A stretch of 64,000 nt of DNA from Salvelinus alpinus (Eukaryota > Chordata > Actinopteri > Salmoniformes > Salmonidae). The notes under the pieces were generated by a model that ran no database searches, was not told where the DNA came from, and was given only the letters and a program-made list of their open reading frames with translations. Of this stretch, positions 10,864 through 23,430 are shown in pieces. Positions within the stretch are counted from its first letter, which is position 1, and each line of letters begins with the position of its first letter. Made by a program: the position numbers and the translations under genes. Location of the stretch: positions 18,737,038 to 18,801,037 of the forward strand of contig NC_092098.1 of the NCBI RefSeq assembly GCF_045679555.1, written 5' to 3'.

Positions 10864-12290
10864 AGTATGTGATGTTGGGAGATCACTTTGTGCTAACAAC
10901 ATATATTTTTTCCCATTTTACCCCAATCATGGTGAGCAGCAGGAAATTAAATGATAAACAATGGTGCGCACATCATTTGGATAAATAAAACAATTGAATT
11001 ACTGTTGACTTTCTTCAGGACTGAATTTGTCTTTATTAGGATTCTGCCCAGATGATGGATTCAGGGTGTCAGGTCTTTCTCTACCTGCCAGTTGATGAAA
11101 TGAATCTCTTTAGGATTGATTTGCTAACTTCCCTTTTTTCTCAGGATGTGGGCTTGACAGAGGGTCAGTGAAGACTGGCAGAAGAGAGAATAATCTGTCC
11201 ATACAAGATGGAAATGGAGATAAGAGCAAGATACATCTTTAGTGAGCCATGGAGACTTTCAGTGTGTCCCTCACTCTGCTTTTCAGCATTGTGTTGTTGT
11301 TGATTTGTGGTAGGCCTACTATGAGCTAGTACATAGTACTGACATAGACAGTACATTTATTGTGAAAGAACATTATTACTGCATTTGAAATATTATTGTT
11401 ATTAGGCTATGTTGCCAGTTTGAGCCCAAATAACCACACATTTGGCACTATCTGTTGTCCATTCATTTGTTGAAGACTTCACCAGGATAGTGTTGTTGAG
11501 AATTATTGAGATTTTTAAATCCCTTACCTAAATTCAAGAGTGAATTTCTGAATAAATATGTGATCATTTCAACTGTCTAGCACCTCAACAAGAAGATCTG
11601 ACATCTCAAATGAGCTTCAGAAACAGCTCATCAAGGCTACCTTTATGCATGCTTTACAAGGCATCAGGAAAAGTACATCTCTTTCATCCCTTGTGAGCAT
11701 AGGTTTGAAATCCACTACAAAGAGATCAACACTTAGGGAAAAAAGTACGTATGAAAGGTAAAGGCCTGGAGTTGAAAGGAAACCCGACTTGTTTTTAACT
11801 GTCATACGTTTTTAAGAAATAAAGCAAGAATTTGAATGTAACTAAAGCATGCAGTACGGTTATATTTCATTCTCACATAAACTTTTCTTTCTGTTCAGTC
11901 TCCTACCTCCAGTCAGTGTATGTACAGTAGCTATAATAACATGTTATAATAATATGGTTAGTAAAGTTAAAGCAGGAAGCAGTCACTAACTAAGCATCTA
12001 GGAAATAAAATGCAAACATCAAATAAAGGGAGGGTCTTTGAAAACTAATTATACTAATACCACTTCAAGTTTTATACAAAATCTACTTTTCCCAGCCAAC
12101 TCCGCTCATGTTAAAATAGCTCATTGGAAATGAGCACAGTGGCCTCAACAGAGCATTTAATTTATAGATTTCTGTTTTGTCAGATTGTTATGTATTTATT
12201 ATATTCACTCGCTTATTTTATTGGGTACAATGAATGTTGCTGGTTAAAAAAGACTGATTTCAAGACAAACATATTTTTGCTTGCTAATTG
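10864..12290. other. unassigned non-coding DNA
   Basis: No gene, RNA or named repeat was recognised. Open frames are short and without motifs. Confidence 0.45.
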
Positions 12291-12291
12291 A

Positions 12292-12835
12292 GTTTGAGTT
12301 TATTTTATTTTTACAGGGACAGGGCACATTAATCAACGTTTCAGTAAAAGTGCCGGTTTTAGCCAGTCGGCTAATTTTCAATCGCAGTCCCTGGGCAGGT
12401 TATTAAAAACAATTACAATACAGACAATCAATGAGCAGTGAGCACACGCAGAGCAACATGGGCGGCAGGGTAGCCTAGTGGTTAGAGAATTGGACTAGTA
12501 TCCCCTAGGAATCCCCTCGAATCCCCTAGGCTGACAAGGTACAAATCTGTTGTTCTGCCCCTGAATAGGCAGTTAACCCACTGTTCCTAGGCTGTCATTG
12601 AAAATAAGATTTTGTTCTTAACTGACTTGCCTAGTTAAATAAAGGAAGAAAAAAAAAGGACAAACAAGACATAGCATGCAGACAGAGCAACATAGCACAA
12701 CATGCAAAAGCAACAAAATGGTTTGACCTTATGAGGTTATTGATAGTGGAGATTAGGGTATGAACCAGAAAATCCCACCTGCCCTTCTGGGTTGTAATTG
12801 ATAGAATGGTGTTGGACGAAGACACCGGTCTCTCA
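12292..12835 (-). mobile_element. LINE 3'-end fragment interrupted by a SINE
   Basis: The left boundary is T/A-rich, as expected for a minus-strand retroposon tail. The following sequence matches a dispersed salmonid 3'-UTR repeat that I recall but cannot name exactly. A tRNA-derived SINE (12459-12658) splits it. GAGCAACA words recur on both sides of the SINE. The outer right boundary is uncertain. Confidence 0.4.
12459..12658 (+). mobile_element. tRNA-derived SINE with A-rich tail
   Basis: It begins GGGCGGCAGGGTAGCCTAGTGG with an A-box (TAGCCTAGTGG), followed by a degraded B-box region (TCGAATCCC near 12516). A conserved central domain runs from CTGACAAGGTACAAATCTG to the CACTGTTCCTAGG region. 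It ends with CCTAGTTAAATAAAGG and an A-rich tail. The architecture is that of a salmonid SINE with a V-SINE-like core. Region 12500-12530 is rearranged relative to a normal tRNA head, so it is probably transcriptionally dead. Confidence 0.75.
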
Positions 12836-13110
12836 GGACTCCTCTAGTGATAGATTGAATTAGCACTACTCTCGGTAATTTGAGCACAAACATGTGCACT
12901 CACATAATGCTGATGCAACTAAATACAACCTTGTTCAAGTATTAGCTCGATAAAAGGAGAGGAGAAAGGCCAGAAACACAATGTCTAATCTAGTTATTTG
13001 TGTACCTATCTTTTCGATTGAGGCATATAGCTGGATCTACACAACAGATACCACAGGACATGAAACCATCTCAACATAACACTTTTGATGTCTAAAAACA
13101 TCTGACAAAT
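12836..13110. other. unassigned non-coding DNA
   Basis: Nothing recognisable; it leads directly into the 25-bp minisatellite. Confidence 0.4.
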
Positions 13111-13235
13111 ATGGGTTTTAGAGTGGGTTTTTAATATGGGTTTTAGAGTGGGTTTTTAATATGGGTTTTAGAGTGGGTTTTTAATATGGGTTTTAGAGTG
13201 GGTTTTTAATATGGGTTTTAGAGTGGGTTTTTAAT
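13111..13235 (+). repeat. 25-bp minisatellite, five identical copies
   Basis: Units start at 13111, 13136, 13161, 13186 and 13211. Each begins ATGGGTTTTAGAGTGGG and ends TTTTTAAT. A sixth degenerate unit follows at 13236. No difference is visible among the five full copies. Confidence 0.97.
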
Positions 13236-13259
13236 ATGAGTTTTTAAATGTTAACTGCA

Positions 13260-14835
13260 CCAGAGATTTGGGACTTAATGAGTAATTATAAATAATTTAA
13301 AATTAAGTTCTCATTGGTGCGTCTTGGTAATAATTTAATTTGAGATAGTTAATGATATAGTTTTTCTACATAGTATACCTATGGTGAATAAGCACAGTAA
13401 AATGAAGTGTGACCTGCAAGAGGCAGTGTCTCTTGTGATTTATATGTCATTATTGGGAAATAAACAGGAGAGCTTGTTTATATATTAGCAATTCCAAAGG
13501 CCAATGACAGTTTCTCAGTTCAGAGGCTGGGGCAGCTGTGTTATACAGCATTTATCTGGCCCAGCAGGCCTGTAGATCTAACTATTACAGGTCTCTATAT
13601 ATCTGATTAGACATGTAGCACTAACTGACCCAATTGCAATTAACAGTCCCTGGATTTTACAGGTTTCTCCCCGGCAGTTTACTCACTCACTTTACAGCTC
13701 CCTCAAGGTAACATGTTTTATTTTCTAACATCAAAATGTTTGTGAGGATAAAAGCCACTGACATGTTTGCATTAGGGTCTGAAATATAGCAGCTGGGGTG
13801 ATGATTCATACCGAAATGTCATATCAATTTCCTTTCATACTTTTGCAGGAAAACCAAACCATTTATATTGTGTGGGACATGCGGACTTAAACAACCTCAA
13901 TATTCATGGTATTGTATAAAGAAATGCCACCAGAAGCACAATGATAGACACAGCAAGCACCCAGTGACCTTAAAGGAGCAATAGAAAAGCGACAATATGA
14001 AGGTGTCAGAGAAATGCCAGGGCAAAACACACTTCTGTTCCCTGTCCTTCTGTGACCCATTCTTCAACAAAACCACCTTAAGATCATGGGGTCAGATGCA
14101 GGTCGTCTGTTTTTGGAATCAGTAGATAATGGAATCCAAAATTGAATGAAATATTCTTGATGAAAATGTGACAGAAACAGGAAATCCTCTGGGGAATGGG
14201 AAGGAATAAAAAATTGATAAAAAGCTATAAAATGTGTTCTGTACTTGCATTGTAACCTCATGAGTCAACTGAAATCTTGAGTTCACCTCAGCTAGTTGTG
14301 CTCAGTATAAACAACCTTTACCTATCGACCTCTTCCAAGGTAGGTAGACCATTCATTAATCATGATAGCAAGTGGTACACCCCTTCAGGGCACTTATTAA
14401 GGTTTACACTTTTGCATTACCAACAAATACAGCATAAAATATGCAATGAAGGAAATCCAAAAGCCCTCTCTCTTCTTAATTCTTACTTTAAAGCAGGAGT
14501 CTAACAGGATGCTGTATCGGTTTTCTTAATCTATTTAGGCATTCGATGTGGTTCAAGAATAATCTTTCTAAGCCTTGGACGTGACATGGCAGAATCTCAG
14601 CCTTATTTGTATTGGGGGATTAGGACATGCATTTCCTGACTGCATGACAGTAATATGCGACTGATTTGCCTGTTTAGGCACAAGGCTTTGAAACAATTTC
14701 ACCCTTTAAATAAAAGTTGAAATATCCTTTAATTTATTGTTTCTCAACCATACCCTTGAATAGAACATTGTTGTGAGGTCAAGACTATTACTGTTTTCCT
14801 CTGAATAAAACATGAGTGCCATAACTGCCACCCTT
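13260..14835. other. unassigned non-coding DNA
   Basis: About 1.6 kb with no motif-bearing open frame and no recognised repeat. Confidence 0.45.
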
Positions 14836-14837
14836 CA

Positions 14838-15206
14838 GCCCTCTGATTTCCTCTGTTGGAAGCTAAGCAAGGTGGGGCCTTTTCGAAACCTGGATGGGAG
14901 ACCATAAGATTCGGGAGGCGTGCTCTGTTGTTCGGAAGGCACGCTAAATGGATGTAGTGACTCTCAATGGTCATTCAAAGATCGTATTTCACTTGTCACA
15001 AGACAATGGGTGTTAACCCCAGTGTCCTGTCTGAATTCCCAACCTGACTGCCCATGCTACCATGACCACCTGAACACCCTGGCCTCAGATTGGCTCATTC
15101 AACTCTTCACCTCTCCACTGCAACTCTTCCCTGGGTCATTATTAAAAAAGAGAATGTGTTCTCAACTTCTTCATCTACTTACCTGGTCAAATAAAGGTAA
15201 ATAATG
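14838..15206 (+). mobile_element. 5S rRNA-derived SINE (SINE3-like)
   Basis: The head has the 5S rRNA words GGAAGCTAAGCA (near 14859) and TGGATGGGAGACC (near 14890), which hold the 5S internal promoter region. A long body follows, ending in TTACCTGGTCAAATAAAGG (near 15178-15197). That order of 5S-like head, unrelated body and LINE-like tail defines the SINE3 class known in fishes. The 5S region is diverged between the two words (TTTTCGAAACC), so promoter activity is doubtful. Confidence 0.75.
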
Positions 15207-15209
15207 TTA

Positions 15210-16995
15210 ATTTTAAATACCTTTAATGAATAAATTCAACAAAAAAAGGATTTTGCTTAACATGTTCTATCCTATGCAAAGAGGTGGACGGGCTGTCCAT
15301 CAGCCTCCTGTCCATAGACATGTTTAGATTAGCTTTAAGTGATAAGGGAGTGCTGGAATAATTATTGGTTGGCAGTAATCCTGAAGGGATTCATAAAAAT
15401 CCTTTGTTTGTCTTCTTGAGGGCAGAGAGGTCTTTGGAGACAAACTGTGGAAAGTGTGGATTACTGTGGAGGTAAGGTCTGCATACAGATAGTATATGAT
15501 GTCAAGGACTTTGCTGCAGACTCTTTTAATAGCAAGAGCAAACCTACAATGCTTATGAGGTCACAGAGTTAAGTTATAACGTCATACTCATCAAGAGCTG
15601 TAAACACTTCTAACATTATAAATGATAGGAAAGTAAAAAGAGAAAATCTGCATGAACTCGGACAAAATTCAAACCTTTCATCTTTTCATGTTCTATCAAA
15701 TCTGTAGGGGAGAGCGGGGCTGGTTCTCACATTTTTATGTATATATTACTCAGCAATGATTTTAAACATTAACAATAAGACATTACATGTTTTATTTTGG
15801 TGGTGAAAAACACCCTCCAGGTTTTTAGTTATGAGCACTGTGACCAGAAACAACCAGTGTGAGAAGCAGCTGCATTCTCCTCTTCTACTAGATGGTGCCT
15901 CGCTCTTCACAGCTCTGTATTCATTTTTCATTTTATTATCTTCACATCATCTTACAATCTAGTACAATTTTCAGTTCTGTGACTGAACCTGACTGAAGAC
16001 CAGGGCTGCAGGTTAACGTCAACCAAATCAAATTCTTACAGTGCAACTATCCTTGCTACCGCACTATGACATTTTGAGGGTAGCAAACGGTCACCAAGTG
16101 ACAAAATATCACCCCACCTTTTAAAACACCCTAACTGGTTTGACACTCCTAATTAGAAGTTTTCAGAGTGAATTTACCCCCAGCTGGGGTGACATGACTT
16201 AGTAAGAGTTTTACAACCTCCTTCATTGATTTGCAGATTATCTCACACACTGGAGCCTGTCCTCCCTTCGGGAATAAATGTGGGAAAGAGGCTGGAAATA
16301 TCCCTGTCCTCTCCAGGGTGTGAGAGATCAAGAAGGAGAAGTAAGTAGACTGAAGCCAGCCCCAGCCCCCTGACTCTTCTCTTTGTTCCTCTCTTAAGGT
16401 TAACCCTTTGCTGTTCTGTCTTCCACACTGATTCTGAAGATCCACTGGAGCACGTCTGCAGTCATAATACAACCATACCCTATGATATTTTGACCTGGCT
16501 ATAAAATAATTAAGATAGAGGAAGTATGTAATAGGATTACTGGACTATTTTTTGTGACCACATTTTATTTGGTCATTTTCCGACTTTGTCGGGTAGGGGG
16601 GGGGGGGGATGGGGGATTACAGGTACAATAGATACATTCTGTGGTCTGCCACTCAAAAAGGGTACAGGAGTACAACGTATTGAATCATTTCACTTTGGAA
16701 ATAATTATTATTTTTGCATCCACACCCAACCTGCTATCCCATTCCCCCAACCCCACCCATCCAACATGTCTCCATTTAACCTCAACCAACCACTACCCTT
16801 CCCTCCCCCCACCACGTATTGACTAAGTCCCCCTCCCCTCTACCCCCTAAACATCCAATGTTGCTTGTCAACCGAGGATGCTTTTACATCCACCCTCCTG
16901 CCCCCTCCCCCGGAAACCAGAGAAAACCCTCCCCCATACCAACCCTTCCCTGTGGGCCTGAAAGTAAAGAAAGTACAAAAAGATGAAAATATGTA
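15210..16995. other. unassigned non-coding DNA with G-run and C-rich patch
   Basis: No gene recognised. A run of ten or more G lies near 16597-16609 and a C-rich patch near 16800-16930. The open frames on both strands at 16150-16470 carry no known motif. Confidence 0.45.
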
Positions 16996-16999
16996 TCTA

Positions 17000-17789
17000 T
17001 ACTGAACAAAAATATAAAAACAGCATGCGAAATGTTGGTCCCATGTTTCATGAGCTGAAATAAAAGCTTATTTCTCTCAAATATTGCACAAATGTATTTA
17101 CATCCATGTTAATGAGCATTTCTCCTTTGCCAAGAAAATCCTTCCACCTAACAGATTTGGCATGTCAAGAAACTGATTAAACAGCATGATCATTACACAG
17201 GTGCACCTTATGCCGGGCACAATAAAAGGCCACCATAAAATGTGCAGTTTTGTCACACAACGCAATGCCACAGATGTCTCAAGTTTTGAGGGATCGTGCA
17301 ATTGGCATGCTGACTTGAAGAATGTCCATGAGTGCTGTTGCCAGGGAATTGAATGTTAATTTCTCTACCCAATGTTGTTTTAGAGAATTTGGCAGTACGT
17401 CCAACTGGACACACAACCGCAGACCACATGTAACCACACCAGTCCAGGACCCCCACATCCGGCTTCTCCACTTGCAAGATCATCTATTACCAGCCACCCG
17501 GACGGTTGATGAAACTAAGGAGTATTTTTGTCTGTAATGAAGCCCTTTTGTGGGGAAAAAACAAATTCTGATTGGCTTGGCCTGGCTTCTCAGTGGGTTG
17601 GCCTGGCGCCCAAGTGGGTGGACGTTTGCCGTCCCAGGCCCACCCATGACTGCGCCCATGCCCAGTCATGTGAAATCCATAGATTACGGCCCAATGAATT
17701 TATTTAAATTAACTGATTTCCTTATATGAACTGTAACTCAGTAAAATCATTGAAATTGTTGCATGTTGCATTTATATTTTTGTTCAGTG
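17000..17789. mobile_element. internally deleted Tc1/mariner-type element
   Basis: The ends TACTGAACAAAAATATAAA (17000) and TTTATATTTTTGTTCAGTG (ending 17789) are inverted copies flanked by TA (16998-16999 and 17790-17791), the Tc1/mariner target. At about 790 bp it is roughly half of a full element. The 5' coding part survives near 17258-17400 but is frame-broken, and the catalytic part is gone. Confidence 0.8.
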
Positions 17790-17795
17790 TATAAA

Positions 17796-17937
17796 TACTG
17801 AGTATACAAAACATTAAAGACACCTTCTCTTTCCATGACAGAGTGACTGACCAGGTGAATCCAGGTGAAAGCTATGATCCATTATTGATGGGGGCGCAAC
17901 TCAATAGGAAGTTGTTCCTAATGTTTGGTATACTCAC
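17796..17937. mobile_element. short Tc1-type MITE
   Basis: The ends (ACTGAGTATACAAAACATTA near 17797 and CTAATGTTTGGTATACTCA near 17918) are inverted copies. The 140-bp body has no coding capacity. It lies only a few bases from the Tc1-type element to its left. Confidence 0.65.
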
Positions 17938-17939
17938 AT

Positions 17940-18795
17940 ACGATATACTGTATATACAGTATATTGTATGTGTTAGGCTTTATAGATTGTTTATTTGTAT
18001 GTGTTGGGTTTTAGCTAAGATTATTCTTAACAGTGTCAAGTATATTTGTCCAGGTCTCAATTGTTCCTTGACCAGCACCATTCATTCTAGCTGTCGATAA
18101 TTATAATGTTATAACTTCTAATAGTAACTGTATCTACTGGTGAATCGGGAGAGAGTGAGGTGATTGTCATCTAAGAGCCAACATCTTTTTTTGCGGCAGT
18201 GCTGCCTGCCAGCAGTAATCGTCTCTGATTGATTGAGAGATTCAAGGAGCTATTATCGTTAAGTAACATAATAGATGCAAAGCATTGAATATATTGAATA
18301 CATACTCCCACATCATATAAAGGAATGTGCCTACCTGATTTAGAGGGCACAGTGAACAGTTGGGAGTTGGGGCCAATTTCATGGATTATTGGACTATTGA
18401 AAGTTTGCAAGGGGGGTGAACTCCTTTTGGATTTTGGTCTTCCCTTATCACTTACCAGTGATGCAATGGTGATAAAATGTGAGGAAACATCCTGAAAAAT
18501 GTATGCAGCAGTTCCAGTCTTTCATACTAATGGGTTCTGAGTCTGAACCTACTACCTTGGGAGAGAGATCTTTATCTTTATTTACTTTACTGACACACAA
18601 CTGGGTTACACCTTATTTTGCAATCTTCTACATACCAGATATTCAATTCATTCTAATTAAATTGTAACAACCTTACTATTGTATTATTGCTATATTCTTT
18701 AAAACTAGAAACTTTACGTATCATTCGGTAGCAGGTACCATTACTTAAAGTAAGCAACAGAAGTACACATTGTTATTACATTGTTATTACATATA
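17940..18795. other. unassigned non-coding DNA
   Basis: No recognisable gene or named repeat. Confidence 0.4.
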
Positions 18796-18796
18796 T

Positions 18797-20413
18797 AGTA
18801 CCAGTCAAAAGTTTGGACACACCTACTAATTCAACGGTTGTTCTTTATTTTTACTATTTTCTACATTGTAGAATAACAGTGAAGACATCAAAACTATTAA
18901 ATAACACATATGGAATCATGTAGTAACCAAAAAAGTGTTAAACAAATCAAAATGTATTTTAGATTTTAGATTCTTCAAAGTACCACACTTTGCCTTGATG
19001 ACAGCTTTGCACACTCTAGGCATTCTCTCAACCAGCTTCATGAGGAATGCTTTTCCAACAGTCTTGAAGGAGTTCCCACATATGCTGAGCACTTGTTGGC
19101 TGCTTTTAGACTCTGCGGTCTAACTCATCCCAAACCATCTCAATTGGGTTGAGGTCAGGTGATTGTGGAGGCCAGGTCATCTGATGCAACACTCCATCAC
19201 TCTCCTTCTTGATCAAATAGTCCTTACACAGCCTGGAGGTGTGTTTGGGTCATTGTCCTTTTGAAAAACAAATAATAGTCCCACTAAGCGTAAACCAGAT
19301 GGAATGGCGTATCGCTACAGAATGCTGTGGTAGCATGCTGGTTAAGTATGCCTTGAATTCTAAATAAATGTAGCGGTCATCGTTGCATGAAGAAGTGGAC
19401 CAAAGCGCAGCGTGGTAAGTGTTCATGATTTATTCTCAAAAAACACTTGAACAAAATAACAAAGAGCAAAACGACAACAAACAGTTCTGTCAGGTGCAGA
19501 AACACAAAACAGAAAATAACCTCCCACAAAACACAGGTGGGAAAATGCTCCAATTAGACAGCTGTCCCTGATTGAGAACCACACCCGGCCAAAACAAAGA
19601 AATACAAAACATAGAAAAATTAACATAGAATGCCCACCCAAATCACACCCTGACCAAACCAAAATAGAGACATAAAAAGCTCTCTAAGGTCAGGGCGTGA
19701 CAATAAATCACTGACAGTGTCAACAGTAAAGCACCCCAGACCATCACACCTCCTCCTCCATGCTTCACAGTGGGAACCACACATGCGAAGATCATCCATC
19801 CCCAAATCTCACATTTGGACTCATCAGACCCAAGGACAGATTTCCACTGGTCTAATGTCCATTGGTTGTGTTTCTTGGCCCAAACAAGTCTCTTCTTCTT
19901 ATTGGTGTCCTTTAGTAGTGGTTTCTTTGCAGCAATTCGACCATGAAGGCCTGATTCACACAGTCTCCTCTGAACAGTTGATGATGAGATGTGTCTGTTA
20001 CTTGAACTCTGTGAAGCATTTATTTGGGCTGCAATCTAAGGTGCAGTTAACTCTAATGAACTTGTCCTCTGCAGCAGAGGTAACTCTGGGTCTTCCTTCC
20101 CTGTGGCGGTCATCATAAGAGCCAGTTTCATCATAGCACTTGATGGTTTTTGCGACTGCACTTGAAGAAACTTTCAAAGTTCTTGAAATGTTCCGTATTG
20201 AGTGACCTTCATGTCTTAAAGTAATGATGGAGTGTCATTTCTCTTTGCTTATTTGAGCTGTACTTGCCACAATATGGACTTAGTCTTTTAACAAATAGGG
20301 CTATCTTCTGTATACCTCCCCTGGCTTGTCACATCACAACTGATTGGCTCAAACGCATTAATAAGAAGGAAAGAAATTCCACAAATTAACTTTTAACAAG
20401 GCACAACTGTTAA
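18797..20413 (-). mobile_element. Tc1-like DNA transposon, degenerate and 3'-truncated
   Basis: The left terminus contains CCAGTCAAAAGTTTGGACAC, the end of a common salmonid Tc1-like family. The transposase remnant is on the minus strand between about 18960 and 20280, broken by stops and frameshifts. The opposite terminus is missing where the 20414-21859 element begins. A solo LTR (19369-19702) splits it, and removing that LTR with one ATAAA copy restores a continuous Tc1 sequence. Confidence 0.78.
19369..19702 (-). repeat. solo LTR, TGTCACGCCCTG family, inside a Tc1 element
   Basis: Read on the minus strand it starts TGTCACGCCCTGACC and ends CGCTACA. It is flanked by a perfect 5-bp duplication ATAAA (19364-19368 and 19703-19707). 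Length, TG/CA-like ends and 5-bp duplication mark an LTR; no internal region is attached. It is the same family as 35422-40265 and 48554-48890. Confidence 0.82.
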
Positions 20414-21859
20414 CTTCTTATGGCTGCAATCCCGTTAACGGGATGATATGACAACAGCCAGTGAAAGTGCAGGGCGCCAAATTCAAACAACAGAAATCTC
20501 ATAATTAAAATTCCTCAAACATACATGTATCTTATACCATTTTAAAGGTAATCTTGTTGTTAATCCCACCAAAGTGTCCGATTTCAAATAGGCTTTTCAG
20601 CGAAAGCACCACAAACGATTATGTTAGGTCACCACCAACTCACAGAAAAACACAGCCATTTTTCCAGCCAAAGACAGGAGTCACAAAAAGCAGAAATAGA
20701 GATAAAATTAATCACTAACCTTTGATGATCTTCATCAGATGACACCCATAGGACTTCATGTTACACAATACATATATGTCTTGTTCGATTAAGTTCATAT
20801 TTATATCCAAAAACCTCAGTTTACATTGGCGCCATGTTCAGAAATGCCTCCAAAATATCCGGAGAAATTGCAGAGAGCCACGTCAAATAACAGAAATACT
20901 CATCATAAACTTTGATGAAAGATACATGTTTTACATAGAATTAAAGATACACTTGTTCTTAATGCAACCGTTGTGTCAGATTTCAAAAAGCTTTACGGCA
21001 AAAGCACAATATTCAATAATCTGAGAACAGCGTTCAGCCACAAAAGGAAGCCATACAGTTACCCGCCAAATTGTGCAGTCAACAAAACTCATAAATAGTA
21101 TTATAAATCTTCACTTACCTTTGCTGATCTTCGTCGGAATGCACTCCCAAAACTCCCAATTCCACAAGAAATGTTTGTTTTGTTCGGTAATGTCCATCAT
21201 TTATGTCCAAATAGCTATTTTTGTTAGCGTGTTTGGTAAACAAATCCAAAGTCAGGAAGCGCGTTCACTAAAAGCAGACGAAATGTCCAAAAGTTCCGTA
21301 ACAATCAGTAGAAACATGTCAAACGATGTATTGAATCAATCTTCAGAATGTTTTTAACATAAATCTTCAATAACGTTCCAACCGGAGAATTCCATTGACT
21401 TCAGATGGAACAGAGCTCCCTCTTATGTGAACGCGCATGGTCAGAGCATGGTCAGGTCATGGTAGACCTGACTCATTCCTGTCTCCTTCGGCCCCACTTC
21501 ACAGTAGAGGCATCAGACAAAGTTCTACAGACTGTTGACATCTAGTGGAAGCCGTAGGAAGTGCAAACTGATCCATATCCCACTGTGTATTCAATAGGGG
21601 CTGGGTTGAAAATCGACCAACCTCAGATTTCCCACTTCCTGTCTGGATTTATTCTCAGGTTTTTGCCTGCCATATGAGTTCTGTTATACTCACAGACATC
21701 ATTCAAACAGCTTTAGAAACTTCAGAGTGTTTTCTATCTGATACTAATAATAATATGCATATATTAGCAACTGGGACCGAGGAGCAGGCAGTTTACTATG
21801 GGCACCTCTGGGCACCTTTCATCCAAGCTACTCAATACTGCTCCTGCAGCCATAAGAAG
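20414..21859. mobile_element. unclassified 1.45-kb terminal-inverted-repeat element
   Basis: The ends CTTCTTATGGCTG (20414-20426) and CAGCCATAAGAAG (21847-21859) are perfect 13-bp inverted repeats. The pairing extends two more bases to AACTTC at 20412. The interior has no transposase-like frame. Two related internal blocks (around 20560-20760 and 20940-21150) share wording such as ACCTTTG.TGATCTTC, suggesting an internal duplication. I recall it as a common salmonid repeat but do not know its superfamily, and no clear target duplication was seen. Confidence 0.6.
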
Positions 21860-22835
21860 TTTCTTAATTATGGATGTGATCAAATCAATGAGCATACAGG
21901 TTCTCCTCCATGAGAAACAAGTCTCTAACTTTTGGCTCTAGTCAATCTGTATCGCTGAACCATTGGAGATCTTGCGATCGAAATGTGAAGGTAATTTCCA
22001 ATAGAGCCAACATATGCAGCGTTTACCGTGAATGCAGTCTCTGCTTACGTAGGAACGTTGCCTTTAAATTTGAATCATGCTGTAATGCTGAACTTCAACA
22101 ATATGGTTGAATAGAGCCATTGTTGAATAGAGCCCTCCAATGTTACTTTGACCCTTAGATAGCCATTGGCTTTATTAAGATGACTTTTTGTTTTTACCAT
22201 TCAAGGCATTTCTGTCAACAGAGGAAATCTTGAATCTGGGAACAATGTGAGCTAGAGGTAAATATCTATTTGCCAATAGCTAATCTTTATCATTCACCTG
22301 CCTCACCACTTTCTGCCTGGTCTTTAGGGGCTGATCCATGCCCTGACTGCTACAGAGTTGGTCAGAAAATCCAATAAACCTGGGATTCGTTTTCAAGTTC
22401 AACCCCCTCAACACAGGCTTCCCTGGTCTGATCTATTGGTAATGCCTCCCTTTTAAGGTGCCCTTTATGCTTGGTTCTTATTTTCATCTGAAATCCCACA
22501 TAAACTTTGCCCATTGTGCAATCAATCCTGGAGCATCTTCACAGTTAGATTCTTGTACTCACAGCAGGACAGTTGTTAACAGTAGTGTAGGTTTGGCAGG
22601 ACATCAAATATTTGTTACATCATGCCAACTTTATTGTCCACTTGGACTCGGACAAACTCTCAAAGAACTGCTTATATATGAGATTAGTTCCATTATAAAG
22701 GTTGGAAAACTGCTATATTCACAAAGTGTCAACTGGGAATTGAATTGTAAACAGTGTAGACCAGTAAACCAAAATTGGTTCTGTGAAAATTCCCAGAACA
22801 TTTGTTAGATTGCGGCAAATGTTCTCATAACTAAA
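21860..22835. other. unassigned non-coding DNA
   Basis: No gene or named repeat recognised. Confidence 0.4.
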
Positions 22836-22837
22836 AA

Positions 22838-23430
22838 ACTGTCCAGTTGTGCTGATGATTATACAATGTTTGAATATAACATTCGCCTGACGTTGTAAGA
22901 ACGTTTCCAGAAAACATTTAGTCTGTTCTTAAAGGTTCCCAGAATGTTTCATTAGGTTGTGGAAACATTCTGATGGGAACATTATAAGAACATCACAAAA
23001 GATATGTTCCCAAAACACAAAAACTGTCCAGTCATGTGAATGATTATACAATGTTTATTTTAGGGTGCAAAAGGCATTCACCTGATGTTGCAAGAACGTT
23101 CTCAGAACAAATGTTTTATGTTCTTTAAAAGTCCCTAAAACATTTCTTTAGGTTGTGGTAACATTGTGGGGACATGACAAGAGATAAGACCCAGAACAAA
23201 AAAAATGGCCTGTCGTGCTGATGATTACAATGTTTCTATTAGGTTGAAAAAACATCTGCCTGATGTTGCAAGAACAATCCTAGAACACATTTGTTATGTT
23301 CAATAAAAGTTCAGATGTTTTTTTTAGGTTGTGTTAACATTGTGGGGATATGACAAGAGATAGGTTCCCAAAACACAAAATCTGTCCAGTTGTGATGACA
23401 TTCTTACAATGTTTGTCCACTGCACCCCTG
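22838..23430. repeat. diverged tandem array of units of about 180 bp
   Basis: The anchor GTG(CTG)ATGATTA..CAATGTTT recurs at 22849, 23036, 23215 and 23392, giving periods of 187, 179 and 177 bp. Within each unit AGAACGTT/GTTCCCA/ACATT words alternate with GGTTGTGG.AACATT. Copies differ by many substitutions and indels, so the array is old. Confidence 0.8.

Noticed and set aside
14850-14960. Functional 5S rRNA gene
   Set aside because: Only two 5S words are present, the middle is diverged, and a SINE body follows.
16149-16472. 107-codon minus-strand frame as a gene
   Set aside because: No domain, splice or conservation signal can be seen; length is within chance for this window.
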